From assembly GCF_002160525.1 (NCBI RefSeq), contig NZ_NFKT01000005.1, positions 113,616 to 177,615 of the forward strand: DNA of 64,000 bases, read 5' to 3'. Shown here piece after piece: positions 1-8,444 of the stretch. The number at the start of each line of letters is the position of its first letter. Positions within the stretch are counted from its first letter, which is position 1. A program made the position numbers and the translations under genes. Below the pieces are notes generated by a model. It did no database searches. It was given only the letters and a program-made list of their open reading frames with translations, and was not told where the DNA came from. Source of the stretch: Lachnoclostridium sp. An169 (lineage in GTDB: Bacteria; Bacillota; Clostridia; Lachnospirales; Lachnospiraceae).

Positions 1-126
1 GTCGGAGAACTCCTTCTGCACGTTCCGGAAATTCTCCACACTCCGGGCCTCAAAGCCCCACTTCCTGCAGAGGAACTCCAGTTCCCGGGCAAGCGCCAGA
101 TCATCTTCCACAATCAGTATCTTCAT
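1..126 (-). CDS. Response regulator, N-terminal part (cut by window edge)
   Basis: Only the first 42 codons are inside the window. They read MKILIVEDDLALARELEFLC and continue to the edge. This is the start of a CheY-like receiver domain: the hydrophobic beta-1 strand followed by the paired acidic residues (E-D-D at 7-9) that bind Mg2+ next to the phospho-acceptor Asp. The output domain is outside the window, so the subfamily cannot be named. It runs leftward, downstream of and in the same direction as thiC, with about 180 bases between them. Confidence 0.8.
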   Translation of the reverse strand, partial: MKILIVEDDLALARELEFLCRKWGFEARSVENFRNVQKEFSD

Positions 127-230
127 ACGGAGCACCTGTTTTTTCCTTTCCCGCTGCTTCGCGTCCGTGCCTGCAGTACGCCCCTGCAGGCATGGACGGC
201 TGCAATGTGATATACAGCATTTATACGGCT

Positions 231-259
231 ATTATACCCCGTTTTGCCCAAAGGTTTCC
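231..259 (-). promoter_or_regulatory. Possible promoter of the response-regulator gene
   Basis: On the minus strand there is a perfect TATAAT (231-236) with a weak -35 GGAAAC (254-259) at 17 bases. A 9-bp hairpin (168-192) lies in the leader between this site and the start codon at 126. Support is the -10 box and location only. Confidence 0.3.
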
Positions 260-308
260 ATCTCTTTTTCCGTATGTTGCAAAAATGTTAGATATGGCGC
301 TTCCTGTG

Positions 309-1613
309 TTACAGAATATCGATATGTTCCCCTGCCAGGGCCTTGTTCATGCTCCGGACCGCACAGAATTTTCCGCACATGGAACAGGTATCGTCGTGTT
401 CCGGCTTGCGCTCATCACGGATTCTCTTCGCTGTCTCCGGATCAATCGCGCACGCCCACTGCGCCTCCCAGTCCAGATTTCTTCTTGCCTCCGCCATCCT
501 GTCGTCGATCTCCCGGGCGCCTTTTACGCCTTTGGCAATATCAGCCGCATGGGCGGCAATCTTGGATGCGATGATCCCCTGCTTTACATCCTCCAGATTC
601 GGAAGCGCCAGGTGCTCCGCCGGGGTCACATAGCAGAGGAACGCCGCTCCGGAAGCCGCCGCAATGGCGCCGCCGATTGCAGATGTGATATGGTCGTAGC
701 CCGGTGCAATATCCGTCACCAGAGGCCCTAGCACATAGAAGGGTGCTCCCCCGCAGATACTCTGCTGTACTTTCATATTTGCCGCGATCTGATCCATAGG
801 CATATGTCCCGGTCCTTCCACCATCACCTGCACATCCTTCTCCCAGGCACGCTTTGTCAGCTCTCCGAGGCGCACCAGCTCCTCGATCTGACACACATCC
901 GTGGCATCCGCCAGACATCCCGGACGGCACGCATCGCCAAGAGATATGGTCACGTCATACTCTCGGCAGATATCCAGAATCTCGTCATAATATTCATAGA
1001 ACGGATTCTCCTCCCCGGTCATGCACATCCAGGCAAACACAAGGGAGCCGCCTCTGGATACAATATTCATCTTCCTCTTGTGATTGCGGATCTGATCAAT
1101 GGTCTTTCGCGTAATTCCGCAGTGCAGTGTCACGAAATCCACTCCGTCCTCCGCATGGAGCCGGATCACATCGATAAAATCTTTCGCGGAAAGCGTGTCC
1201 AGGTCTCTCTGATAGTGAATCACAGAGTCATACACCGGGACCGTACCGATCATCGCCGGACATTCATGGGTCAGTTTTCTCCGGAACGGAATCGTATCCC
1301 CGTGGGAGGAAAGATCCATGATCGCGTGCGCGCCCATGTTGACCGCCTCCATCACCTTCGCCATCTCCACATCATAGTCCTTGCAGTCTCTGGAGACCCC
1401 CAGGTTCACATTAATCTTCGTGCGCAGCATACTCCCCACGCCCTCCGGATCAAGACAGGTGTGGTTCCTGTTCGCACAGATCACCACCTTTCCCGCTGCC
1501 ACCAGAGGCATCAGTTCTTCCACTGTCATCTGCTCCTTAGCCGCCACCTTTTCCAGTTCCGGCGTCACAATTCCTTTTCTTGCTGCTTCCATCTGTGTTG
1601 CATAGTTTCTCAT
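309..1613 (-). CDS. thiC: Phosphomethylpyrimidine synthase ThiC
   Basis: ThiC is a radical-SAM enzyme that rearranges aminoimidazole ribotide to the hydroxymethylpyrimidine phosphate of thiamine. The 434 residues match the shorter anaerobe-type ThiC. The C-terminal cluster motif is present at C410, C413 and C417 (CSMCGKFC), giving CX2CX3C, one residue shorter than the CX2CX4C described for well-studied ThiC proteins. Start: ATG at 1613, with GGGAG about 9 bases upstream. An ATG seven bases upstream is in another frame. The gene stands alone behind a TPP riboswitch and terminator, so expression should fall when thiamine pyrophosphate is plentiful. No other thi gene is in the window. Confidence 0.97.
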   Translation of the reverse strand: MRNYATQMEAARKGIVTPELEKVAAKEQMTVEELMPLVAAGKVVICANRNHTCLDPEGVGSMLRTKINVNLGVSRDCKDYDVEMAKVMEAVNMGAHAIMDLSSHGDTIPFRRKLTHECPAMIGTVPVYDSVIHYQRDLDTLSAKDFIDVIRLHAEDGVDFVTLHCGITRKTIDQIRNHKRKMNIVSRGGSLVFAWMCMTGEENPFYEYYDEILDICREYDVTISLGDACRPGCLADATDVCQIEELVRLGELTKRAWEKDVQVMVEGPGHMPMDQIAANMKVQQSICGGAPFYVLGPLVTDIAPGYDHITSAIGGAIAAASGAAFLCYVTPAEHLALPNLEDVKQGIIASKIAAHAADIAKGVKGAREIDDRMAEARRNLDWEAQWACAIDPETAKRIRDERKPEHDDTCSMCGKFCAVRSMNKALAGEHIDIL

Positions 1614-1650
1614 TTTTCATTTCTCCCTTCTGTGCGGGAGCACATCCTGC

Positions 1651-1682
1651 GAAATAAAAAAAGGTTCCCGCCATCGGGAACC
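1651..1682 (-). terminator. Riboswitch-controlled terminator ahead of thiC
   Basis: A perfect 8-bp stem (GGTTCCCG / CGGGAACC, 1663-1682) with a 4-base loop is followed on the minus strand by seven T. It lies between the TPP aptamer and the thiC start. This is the usual place for the expression platform of a transcription-attenuating riboswitch. Confidence 0.85.
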
Positions 1683-1747
1683 CTGACCGGATCCGGGAAC
1701 AGACAGACGATAGAAAACCGCCATCTTCCCACGGATATTTTCCGCAA

Positions 1748-1838
1748 ATATGTCCCTACGTTGGCATTATCCAAATCAGGTTCCGGGTCTAAGCATACAG
1801 CTTACTCTCAGCCTGCTTTACCGCAAGCTCCCCTTTTT
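1748..1838 (-). promoter_or_regulatory. TPP (THI element) riboswitch aptamer
   Basis: Read on the minus strand, the conserved THI-box blocks appear in order: GGGGAGC, then GGCTGAGAG, then ACCC followed by GAACCTGAT, then GGATAATGCCAACGTAGGGA. These form the pyrimidine- and diphosphate-sensing helices of the TPP riboswitch. It sits between a clear promoter (1860-1888) and a terminator (1651-1682) in front of thiC, so it most likely acts by premature termination. Confidence 0.96.
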
Positions 1839-1859
1839 ACATTATTCTGCCTGCCAAGT

Positions 1860-1888
1860 ATTATAAAGCATCCGCCGCATCTTGTAAA
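1860..1888 (-). promoter_or_regulatory. thiC promoter
   Basis: Minus-strand TTTACA (1883-1888), a 17-base spacer and TATAAT (1860-1865) form a near-consensus sigma-A promoter just upstream of the TPP aptamer. Confidence 0.75.
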
Positions 1889-2067
1889 GGAAAGTCCCGT
1901 TCATATTTTGTTCATTTATCATTTAAAAATCTTTCATTTTCTTATCATTCTTTCTTCATTTCTCTAACATATACTATAACCATCAAAGGAAAACAAATAA
2001 AAACAAACAAAAAAAGCAAATAAATAAGACGCTAAGAAGTTATTTTGAATAAACTTTTTCATAATAC

Positions 2068-2101
2068 ATGCCGGGGACCGAGCCGATCGGTCACCCGGCA
2101 T
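2068..2101 (-). terminator. Probable terminator of the Ig-repeat operon
   Basis: A GC-rich hairpin (ATGCCGGG-GACCG with CGGTC-CCCGGCAT, one bulged base) lies directly after the stop codon at 2111. On the minus strand it is followed by A/T-rich sequence without a clean T run, so its strength is uncertain. The rest of 1889-2110 is A/T-rich and shows no gene. Confidence 0.5.
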
Positions 2102-2110
2102 CCTCCCTTT

Positions 2111-4270
2111 TTATGGGGTTTTCTTCTTTTTTCTCCTCCAAACCGCAGCTCCTCCCGCAGCCGCTGCCGCCGCGCAGCACAGTATCAAGGCCGTTTTTCC
2201 AACCGGAACCGTACTCTCATCCGCCCTGTCGTTCCCTGTTTTCTCTTCCGCATTCTTTCCGGATGCGTCTGAGCCTGATCCGTTTTCCGTATGTATGATG
2301 CCTGAGATAAAGCTCTGCTTTTTTGTAATTTCAAACCGGATCTGTTCCTCTGTCCGGTTTCCGGCATCATCCTCTGCCTGTACTTCCACCAGATGGGAAC
2401 CGTATCCGCGGATCTCCGTCTGAAAGATTCTGCTGTCAGGACTCAGCCTCTGTGCGCTCCCGTCAATGACAAGTCCAGTCAGACGTTCCCGTTCCCCGTC
2501 CACCCATACATTCAGCTCCACTTTTTCTTCATACGTCTCTCCTTCTGCGGCGCCGCTGTACTGTATCTTCGGAGGGGTATTGTCAATCGTAAAGATGGCC
2601 ATGGAGGACGATGTATTTCCTGCCGCATCCTCTGCCTGAACTTCCAGCAGGTGCTTTCCTTCTTCCGTGATCCTCGTCCCCGAAAGATAGATTCTCCCGT
2701 CCATAGTCATCCGGCAGGTATATTCCGTAAAGTCCCCGATCATCTCCTCAATGCTGTAATTCCACTGAAAGAACGGGATATACGCGCCGTTCTGCTGCCC
2801 GACATAGCGGATCACCGGGCTCCGGCTGTCGATTGTAAAGGTTATTTTCTTTTCCGTGCGGTGTCCGGCCGCATCCGCCGCCGCAAAGACACATTCATAA
2901 ATCCCGTCCTCCGTAAATTTTACTTCCGCCAGCTGTCCCTCTCCGCTCTTTTTCCAGACCACTTCACCGTTTTGGATATACTCTGACGTTTCTCCATTTA
3001 CATTCGTGTGCATCACTGTTACCGTGCAGAGTTCCAGAAGATTTTCATCTTCCGCCGCAATCAGTGCTGCGGCCTGACTGGCCGTAATCATCCTGTCATG
3101 GATTCCAGAGACTTCAAGCACCGGAGCTGCCCGGTCAATATAAATCTTCTCTGTCTTCACTGCAGTATTTCCTGCCCGGTCTGCCGCATGCACGGTAATC
3201 ATTACGGGGCTGCCCTGCACTGAACTCCGGTCGATCTGAAATTCCATACTTCCCGAAAGCACGCACCTGTCACCGTCATCCCAGCTCTTTCTTCCTGCGC
3301 TCTCTTCTCCTGCATAACAGGTCAGGGAACGAAGCCCGGAGGCGAATCCGTAATCTTCCTCCGAATCCTTTACAAATACTTTGATCTTCGGCGTCTCCTG
3401 ATGCCATATGTCAAAACCGCCCGATGTCTCTATCCTGATCTCAGGCGCTTTATCCTCACAACAGATCTGCCCGGATATCGTAACATTTCCTGCTGCTCCT
3501 GCTCCGTTTACCGCACAGGCCCGGATCTTCCCCTTATATCCCGGACGAACGGGAATCTCCCCGGATGCCCCCGGGATCTCTCCGCCCTCTCCGTTCTCCA
3601 GGGCATAGATAATCTTCTCCACGCCAGACACCTCATCCCCGGACACTGCTCTGACCCGAATCTCTGACGAATAATATTTTCCGGCTTCCGAAGCAGAGGG
3701 CGGATAAGAGAAAGAGACCTCCGACGGAGGAGTCCTGTCCAGAAGAATCGTTCTTGTTTCTCCGGAAAGCACCTGCCCGTCCCCGCTGCTTACCGTGCGG
3801 ACGGAAAGAATATTTTCCCCGTCCTCCCAGACCCCGCCGTCCAGTGTCACAGTATATACCAGATCCGTTTCTTCCGGCGTTTCCGCCTCCCCGGATTCCG
3901 CCGGCTCCCGCCCCAGTTCTCCATGTATTTTCTTTCCGGAAGGCGTCTCCAGCATATACTCGGTAAAAATATCCTTGCCCGTCTGCCGGATGGTCACTTC
4001 CGGGCTGCTCCGGTACCAGCCGTTATTTCCGTCCGGCGCCGGGCAGACAATCTCAACCTGCGTCTCTGCAGGTTCTGCCGGATCTGTCTGTTCCATCCCG
4101 TGCTCCCCGGTCTTTTCCTCCGCCAGCACAGACTTCCCGTACAGTATGGCAACAGCCGCACACAGCAGTACCGCCGGAACTAAAAAGTATTTTTTGCCGC
4201 CTGGTCTCTCCCGGTTCTTCCGCTCCCTGCTCTGTCTCTCTCTACTCTGTCTCTCTCTACTCCGCCGCAT
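2111..4270 (-). CDS. Membrane-anchored protein with repeated bacterial Ig-like modules
   Basis: 719 residues, no specific family recognised. A very basic N-terminus (RERQS repeats) precedes a transmembrane segment around 28-48. A long extracellular part follows with several Ig-like modules, each ending in a linker such as VQAEDAAGNTS and opening with IDNTPPKI, IDRAAPVL or LDRTPPSEV. These are typical of surface-exposed bacterial Ig-like repeats. A Ser/Asp/Glu-rich spacer, a second Ala-rich transmembrane segment (about 690-710) and RRKKKKTP close the protein, so both ends may lie inside the cell. Its start overlaps the end of the pseudokinase-like gene by 14 bases, implying coupled translation. 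Function unknown; a surface structural or sensing role is inference. Confidence 0.75.
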   Translation of the reverse strand: MRRSRERQSRERQSRERKNRERPGGKKYFLVPAVLLCAAVAILYGKSVLAEEKTGEHGMEQTDPAEPAETQVEIVCPAPDGNNGWYRSSPEVTIRQTGKDIFTEYMLETPSGKKIHGELGREPAESGEAETPEETDLVYTVTLDGGVWEDGENILSVRTVSSGDGQVLSGETRTILLDRTPPSEVSFSYPPSASEAGKYYSSEIRVRAVSGDEVSGVEKIIYALENGEGGEIPGASGEIPVRPGYKGKIRACAVNGAGAAGNVTISGQICCEDKAPEIRIETSGGFDIWHQETPKIKVFVKDSEEDYGFASGLRSLTCYAGEESAGRKSWDDGDRCVLSGSMEFQIDRSSVQGSPVMITVHAADRAGNTAVKTEKIYIDRAAPVLEVSGIHDRMITASQAAALIAAEDENLLELCTVTVMHTNVNGETSEYIQNGEVVWKKSGEGQLAEVKFTEDGIYECVFAAADAAGHRTEKKITFTIDSRSPVIRYVGQQNGAYIPFFQWNYSIEEMIGDFTEYTCRMTMDGRIYLSGTRITEEGKHLLEVQAEDAAGNTSSSMAIFTIDNTPPKIQYSGAAEGETYEEKVELNVWVDGERERLTGLVIDGSAQRLSPDSRIFQTEIRGYGSHLVEVQAEDDAGNRTEEQIRFEITKKQSFISGIIHTENGSGSDASGKNAEEKTGNDRADESTVPVGKTALILCCAAAAAAGGAAVWRRKKKKTP
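4231..4260 (-). repeat. In-frame 15-bp tandem repeat at a gene overlap
   Basis: Two identical 15-base units (plus strand TCTGTCTCTCTCTAC) with degenerate flanking copies encode the RERQS repeats near the N-terminus of the Ig-repeat protein. The unit length keeps frame, so copy-number change would lengthen or shorten the basic cytoplasmic tail. The repeats reach the stop codon of the upstream gene (4257-4259). Confidence 0.8.
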
Positions 4271-5471
4271 CCGTCTGCACCTCCCCGCTTTCCAAAGCCC
4301 GGTACTGTTGGATCCGTTCCGTCACCGTCTGTGATTCTCCGACTCTTTCCAGGACTTCCTCTCCGGTCAGCACAGCCTGGGCATACATTCCCGCTGCGGC
4401 CTCCAGTTCCATCTTGCGGATGCCGGCCTGCTCGATCATCCCGCTCCGGTCCTCAACCTCAATCAGCCTCCGGTACGCCCGGATGGCATTTTCCGCCATC
4501 TCTTCCCGCTCATAGGCAGCTGCAAGGGCGCGCAGCGTCTTCTGCTCCAGTTCTTTTCCCGCCAGAAGAACCTCCTGATTGCCCTGAGACGTATTTTCCA
4601 GAAGGGCAGCATCCAGAGCTGCGGCCGTCTCCTGAACCAGCTCCGGGAGCGCCGCCGGATCTGTCCCGTCCGGATCCCTTTCCTCCCCCTGTTCCCCGGA
4701 AACGAAGTCCGGCATTTCCTGTGCCATTTCCGGTTCTTCCGCTGTCGCTTCTGCTCTCTCTTCTGATCTCGCTTCTGCTGTCTCTTCCGCCGCCTCTGCC
4801 CGTTCCGCCTGTCCGTTGCGGTATTCCTCCATAAATATGCCGCAGGACACCGCACAAAGAAGAAGAACTGCCGCTGTTCCAAGCGCGATCACCCGCCCCT
4901 TTCCTTTCACCGCAGCTCTTCTCTCCGAGAATACGGGCAGTTCATCCAGGGCCTGTCTGACATCTTCATACCTCTTTTTTTCATTTACCGTACAGCGGTC
5001 TATAAACCGCATCAGACACATTTCCTCCCGTCTGGTCAGAGGCGGAGACACATGCGTACAGGCAAGCATAAACTGCACCGTCCGTCCGAATCCGAACAGA
5101 TCACCTCCTGTTCCCCTTCGCCCTGCATCCAGGGCTGGTTTCACAAAATGGGCGCGGACTGCCCTCTGCTGCATCCTTTTCAGGATAAAGTCATTCTCCG
5201 GTGAATCCGGATCCAGCAGAAGCAGTCGGCCCTCCTCGGACACAAGGATGCTGTAAGGATTCAGATAGCGGTAGGGCTGCCCCTTTCTGCATCTCCGGTA
5301 CTGGTCCAGGCTTGTCCCGATCTGCATGAACCACCCGAAAAGGACAGACTTCTCCACCTGCGGGCTGTCTCTCAGGTAATAGATCAGTATCGTTCCCTGT
5401 ACATAGTCCATGCTCTGCCTGCACTGACTCCCGTGCTCGATAAACCTTAAAACTTCATACATTTCTCCCAT
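4257..5471 (-). CDS. Kinase-like (probable pseudokinase) membrane protein with helical C-terminus
   Basis: 404 residues. The first ~165 resemble the C-lobe of a Ser/Thr kinase: YLNPYSILVSEEGRLLLLDPD looks like the catalytic loop plus DFG region, but the HRD Asp and a glycine-rich N-lobe are missing. A transmembrane segment lies near 193-213. It is followed by an acidic Glu/Ala-rich stretch and a helical, TPR-like end. The layout recalls EssB-type pseudokinases of type VII secretion, but no other such gene is nearby, so this is only an analogy. Start is ATG 5471 or the ATG three codons later; the frame is open upstream to a TGA without a better start. First gene of a two-gene operon. Confidence 0.6.
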   Translation of the reverse strand: MGEMYEVLRFIEHGSQCRQSMDYVQGTILIYYLRDSPQVEKSVLFGWFMQIGTSLDQYRRCRKGQPYRYLNPYSILVSEEGRLLLLDPDSPENDFILKRMQQRAVRAHFVKPALDAGRRGTGGDLFGFGRTVQFMLACTHVSPPLTRREEMCLMRFIDRCTVNEKKRYEDVRQALDELPVFSERRAAVKGKGRVIALGTAAVLLLCAVSCGIFMEEYRNGQAERAEAAEETAEARSEERAEATAEEPEMAQEMPDFVSGEQGEERDPDGTDPAALPELVQETAAALDAALLENTSQGNQEVLLAGKELEQKTLRALAAAYEREEMAENAIRAYRRLIEVEDRSGMIEQAGIRKMELEAAAGMYAQAVLTGEEVLERVGESQTVTERIQQYRALESGEVQTDAAE

Positions 5472-5621
5472 ATGTCGTTTCCCGGCTGCGATATTTCTCT
5501 CCGGCGTATCCCCGTACCGCCGTCAGATGATGCAATGTTACCAGTTATATTGAAATCATCAGAACCTGATGCTGAATAAAATATAGAACCCGAAGTCTGA
5601 TATGTCGATCAGAGTATCTGT

Positions 5622-5650
5622 ATCTTACCCGAATACAGAGAAAAAATCAA
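5622..5650 (-). promoter_or_regulatory. Promoter of the pseudokinase / Ig-repeat operon
   Basis: Minus-strand TTGATT (5645-5650), 17 bases, TAAGAT (5622-5627), about 150 bases upstream of the first gene. No ORF or obvious structure was seen in the leader between. Confidence 0.5.
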
Positions 5651-5697
5651 TTATATTTTTATAAACATATGTAAAATTACCATAAATTTGCAGACGT

Positions 5698-5747
5698 GAA
5701 AACATCCGGCAGGCTTCGGGATCTGCTCCCACCGCCCCGCCGGATGT
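5698..5747 (-). terminator. Terminator after glf
   Basis: A 9-bp stem (ACATCCGGC / GCCGGATGT) with a long loop starts 8 bases after the glf stop codon and is followed by TTTT on the minus strand. Confidence 0.55.
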
Positions 5748-5754
5748 CCGACTC

Positions 5755-6852
5755 TTACATTTTTTCCAGCTGCTCCAGCGCTGCCGCCACGACTTTATCC
5801 ATATCATAATACCGGTAGCTGCCAAGCCTTCCTCCGAAGATCACATTTTCCTCCTTACCGGCAAGTTCCCGATATGCTTCATAGAGGGCATTGTTCTTCT
5901 CGTCATTGACCGGATAGTAGGGTTCCATGCCAACGCTCCACTCGGAGGAGTATTCCCTGGAGATCACGGTCTTCTCCTGGGTACCGAACTCAAAGTGCTT
6001 GTGCTCGATGATGCGGGTGTACGGCACCTCCCTGTCCGTATAGTTTACAACTGCATTTCCCTGATAGTTGCTGCAGTCCAGCACTTCCGTCTCAAAGCGG
6101 ACACTGCGGTATTCCAGGGCTCCCAGGCGGTATCCGAAATACTCGTCGATCATTCCGGTAAAGATGATCTTGTCCGCGATATCCGGCTCTTCTTTTCTCA
6201 GTTCAAAGAAGTCCACACCCGTGCGCACATCCGCCCCGGCGAGCATCTTCTCAACAATCGGCGTATATCCTCCGATGGGGATTCCCTGATACCTGTCGTT
6301 AAAGTAATTATTGTCGTAGATAAACCGGAAAGGCAGACGGCGGATGATAAATGCCGGAAGCTCCGTACACTTTCTGCCCCACTGTTTCTCCGTATAGCCT
6401 TTGATCAGCTTTTCATATATGTCACGGCCTCCCAGGTAAAGCGCCTGCTCCTCCAGGTTTTTCGGCTCCGTGATCCCGGTCTCCTTTCGCTGGCGCTCAA
6501 TGATCTCCTTCGCTTCCTGAGGGGTTCTGATCCCCCACATGCGGCTGAATGTATTCATATTAAAAGGAAGATTATACAGCTCATCCCTGTAGACCGCCAC
6601 CGGGGAATTGATATAATTGTTGAACTCCGCAAACTGGTTCATGTAATCCCAGATTTTCTTATCCGAAGTATGGAAGATATGGGCGCCATATTTATGGACG
6701 TGAATCCCCTCGATATCTTCACAGTAAATATTCCCTGCGATGTGGTCCCTTCTGTCGATCACCAGGCAGCTCTTTCCCTGCTTTCCAAGCTCATACGCCA
6801 TAACAGCCCCGTACAGGCCTGCGCCAACGATCAGATAATCATATTTTTTCAT
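5755..6852 (-). CDS. glf: UDP-galactopyranose mutase
   Basis: Flavoenzyme interconverting UDP-galactopyranose and UDP-galactofuranose, the donor for galactofuranose in surface glycans. 365 residues, the usual size. The N-terminus has the Rossmann FAD motif YLIVGAGLYGAVMA with the acidic strand end CLVIDRRDHIAGN. KYGAHIFHT and GGYTPIVEKML are family signatures. The start was moved to ATG 6852: GAGAGG lies 7 bases upstream and the protein then begins MKKYDYLIVGAG, as in homologues; the longer frame adds 11 residues without support. It is a single gene, flanked by a terminator downstream and divergent from pfp. No glycan cluster is adjacent. Confidence 0.96.
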   Translation of the reverse strand: MKKYDYLIVGAGLYGAVMAYELGKQGKSCLVIDRRDHIAGNIYCEDIEGIHVHKYGAHIFHTSDKKIWDYMNQFAEFNNYINSPVAVYRDELYNLPFNMNTFSRMWGIRTPQEAKEIIERQRKETGITEPKNLEEQALYLGGRDIYEKLIKGYTEKQWGRKCTELPAFIIRRLPFRFIYDNNYFNDRYQGIPIGGYTPIVEKMLAGADVRTGVDFFELRKEEPDIADKIIFTGMIDEYFGYRLGALEYRSVRFETEVLDCSNYQGNAVVNYTDREVPYTRIIEHKHFEFGTQEKTVISREYSSEWSVGMEPYYPVNDEKNNALYEAYRELAGKEENVIFGGRLGSYRYYDMDKVVAAALEQLEKM

Positions 6853-6982
6853 CGAATACCTCTCTCTCCGGCAGTATGTTTCCATCTGCCTGGTTTTTCC
6901 TGTATTATCATAACATTTTTTTCTTCCGGTTTCTGTTTTTCATTCATTTTTCGTTATTTTGCACACTATTTTTATTTTATCA

Positions 6983-7022
6983 TTTACAAATTAGTGATTA
7001 TGCACTAAACTTGTAGTATAGT
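6983..7022 (+). promoter_or_regulatory. Promoter region of the phosphofructokinase gene with an inverted repeat
   Basis: TTTACA (6983-6988), 17 bases, TAAACT (7006-7011) is one candidate; TATAGT (7017-7022) is another -10. A perfect inverted repeat TTAGTG-N6-CACTAA (6991-7008) falls between and over these boxes, as an operator would. The cognate regulator is unknown. Confidence 0.4.
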
Positions 7023-7079
7023 GGTTTTCGAGAGAACGTGTTTCGAAGACCGGATTTTTGCAAAACGGAGGTATCAGAC

Positions 7080-8312
7080 ATGAAAGGAAATGTAATCGTC
7101 GGACAGTCAGGCGGCCCAACCGCTGCAATCAATTCCAGTCTCGCAGGTGTATACCGCACTGCAAAAGACAGGGGAGCTGTGAAAGTATACGGTATGCTGC
7201 ACGGTATTCAGGGCCTTCTGCAGGAGCGCTACATCGATCTGTCCGAGTATATCACGAACGAACTTGACGCCGAACTGTTAAAGAGAACCCCCGCCGCTTT
7301 CCTCGGCTCCTGCCGTTTCAAGCTGCCGGAGATCCACCAGGACAGGGAAGTATACGAGAAGATCTTCGGAATCCTTGACAAGCTGAACATCGAGGCATTT
7401 ATCTACATCGGCGGCAACGATTCCATGGATACAATCAAGAAGCTTTCCGACTATGCCATCGTCACCGGACATCCCACCCGCTTCATCGGCTGCCCGAAGA
7501 CCATCGACAACGACCTGGCGCTCACGGACCACACTCCGGGATACGGAAGCGCGGCAAAATATATCGGCACTTCCGTAAAAGAGATCATCCGGGACAGCTT
7601 CTGTCTGGAGTATGAGAAAGGACTTGTCTCCATCGTGGAGATCATGGGCAGAAATGCCGGATGGCTCACCGGCGCGGCGGCTCTGGCCAAAGGCGAGGAC
7701 TGCGCCGGGCCGGATCTGATCTATCTGCCGGAACTGCCTTTTGACATCGAATCTTTCGGCGCAAAGGTGCGTGAACTGCTGCAGAAAAAGCCCTCGGTCG
7801 TAGTGGCAGTCTCCGAGGGAATCCGTCTGGAAGACGGGCGTTACGTGTGTGAACTGGGACAGAGCATCGACTTTGTGGATGCGTTCGGGCACAAGCAGCT
7901 CTCCGGAACCGCCAATTATCTGGCAAGCTATATAGCAGGGGAGATCGGGTGCAAGACCCGTGCCATCGAGCTCAGTTCCCTGCAGCGCTCTGCTTCCCAC
8001 TGTGCTTCCCGTGTGGATATTCTCGAGGCATACCAGGTGGGAGGCGCCGCTGTAAAAGCAGCAGATGAAGGAGACTCCGGAAAGATGGTTGTCCTGAAGC
8101 GCCTCTCCGACGACCCGTATCAGAGCGGCACGGAAGTCAAAGACGTCCACAAGATTGCCAACGATGAGAAACTGGTTCCCCGCGAGTGGGTCAACGAGGA
8201 CGGCTCCTATGTAACCGACGAGTTTGTCAGCTACGTGCGTCCGCTGATCCAGGGAGACGTGTCTCCGGTCATGGTGGACGGTATTCCGCGCCACCTGTAC
8301 CGCCAGATCTGA
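7080..8312 (+). CDS. pfp: PPi-type 6-phosphofructokinase
   Basis: Phosphorylates fructose 6-phosphate in glycolysis. 410 residues. The active-site signatures are GGNDSMDT and PKTIDNDL. The Asp after GGN and the Lys in PKTID occupy the two positions that are Gly in ATP-dependent PfkA and mark pyrophosphate-dependent enzymes, so PPi is the likely phosphoryl donor and the reaction reversible. Start: ATG 7080 with CGGAGG nine bases upstream, giving MKGNVIVGQSGGPTAA; the longer upstream frame lacks support. Single gene, with its own promoter region and a strong terminator. Confidence 0.93.
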   Translation: MKGNVIVGQSGGPTAAINSSLAGVYRTAKDRGAVKVYGMLHGIQGLLQERYIDLSEYITNELDAELLKRTPAAFLGSCRFKLPEIHQDREVYEKIFGILDKLNIEAFIYIGGNDSMDTIKKLSDYAIVTGHPTRFIGCPKTIDNDLALTDHTPGYGSAAKYIGTSVKEIIRDSFCLEYEKGLVSIVEIMGRNAGWLTGAAALAKGEDCAGPDLIYLPELPFDIESFGAKVRELLQKKPSVVVAVSEGIRLEDGRYVCELGQSIDFVDAFGHKQLSGTANYLASYIAGEIGCKTRAIELSSLQRSASHCASRVDILEAYQVGGAAVKAADEGDSGKMVVLKRLSDDPYQSGTEVKDVHKIANDEKLVPREWVNEDGSYVTDEFVSYVRPLIQGDVSPVMVDGIPRHLYRQI

Positions 8313-8325
8313 ATCCGGATTTTTC

Positions 8326-8372
8326 TGCCGGGAAGGCAGCTGCATCCACGCGGCAGCCCTCCCGGCATTTCT
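8326..8372 (+). terminator. Terminator after pfp
   Basis: TGCCGGG...GGCAGC pairs with GGCAGCC...CCCGGCA (8326-8367) in a GC-rich, slightly interrupted stem, followed by TTTCT. Confidence 0.65.
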
Positions 8373-8386
8373 GCGTGTTCTTCCCG

Positions 8387-8416
8387 TAGACGCAAAGGCA
8401 GGAAACGTGTTATACT
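8387..8416 (+). promoter_or_regulatory. Possible pyrC-pepT promoter
   Basis: TAGACG (8387-8392), 18 bases, TATACT (8411-8416), followed 19 bases later by the AGGAGG of pyrC. Confidence 0.4.
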
Positions 8417-8444
8417 GGGAACACATTTTACAGGAGGTTGCACT

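Noticed and set aside
804..1967. Long plus-strand open frame (387 aa) opposite thiC
   Set aside because: It runs over thiC, its terminator and its riboswitch on the wrong strand, has composition typical of a reverse-strand shadow, and lacks any family pattern.
4257..5471. Type VII secretion EssB
   Set aside because: Only a loose layout similarity (kinase-like domain, TM, helical end). No EssC, WXG100 or EsaA gene is present, so the name was not used.
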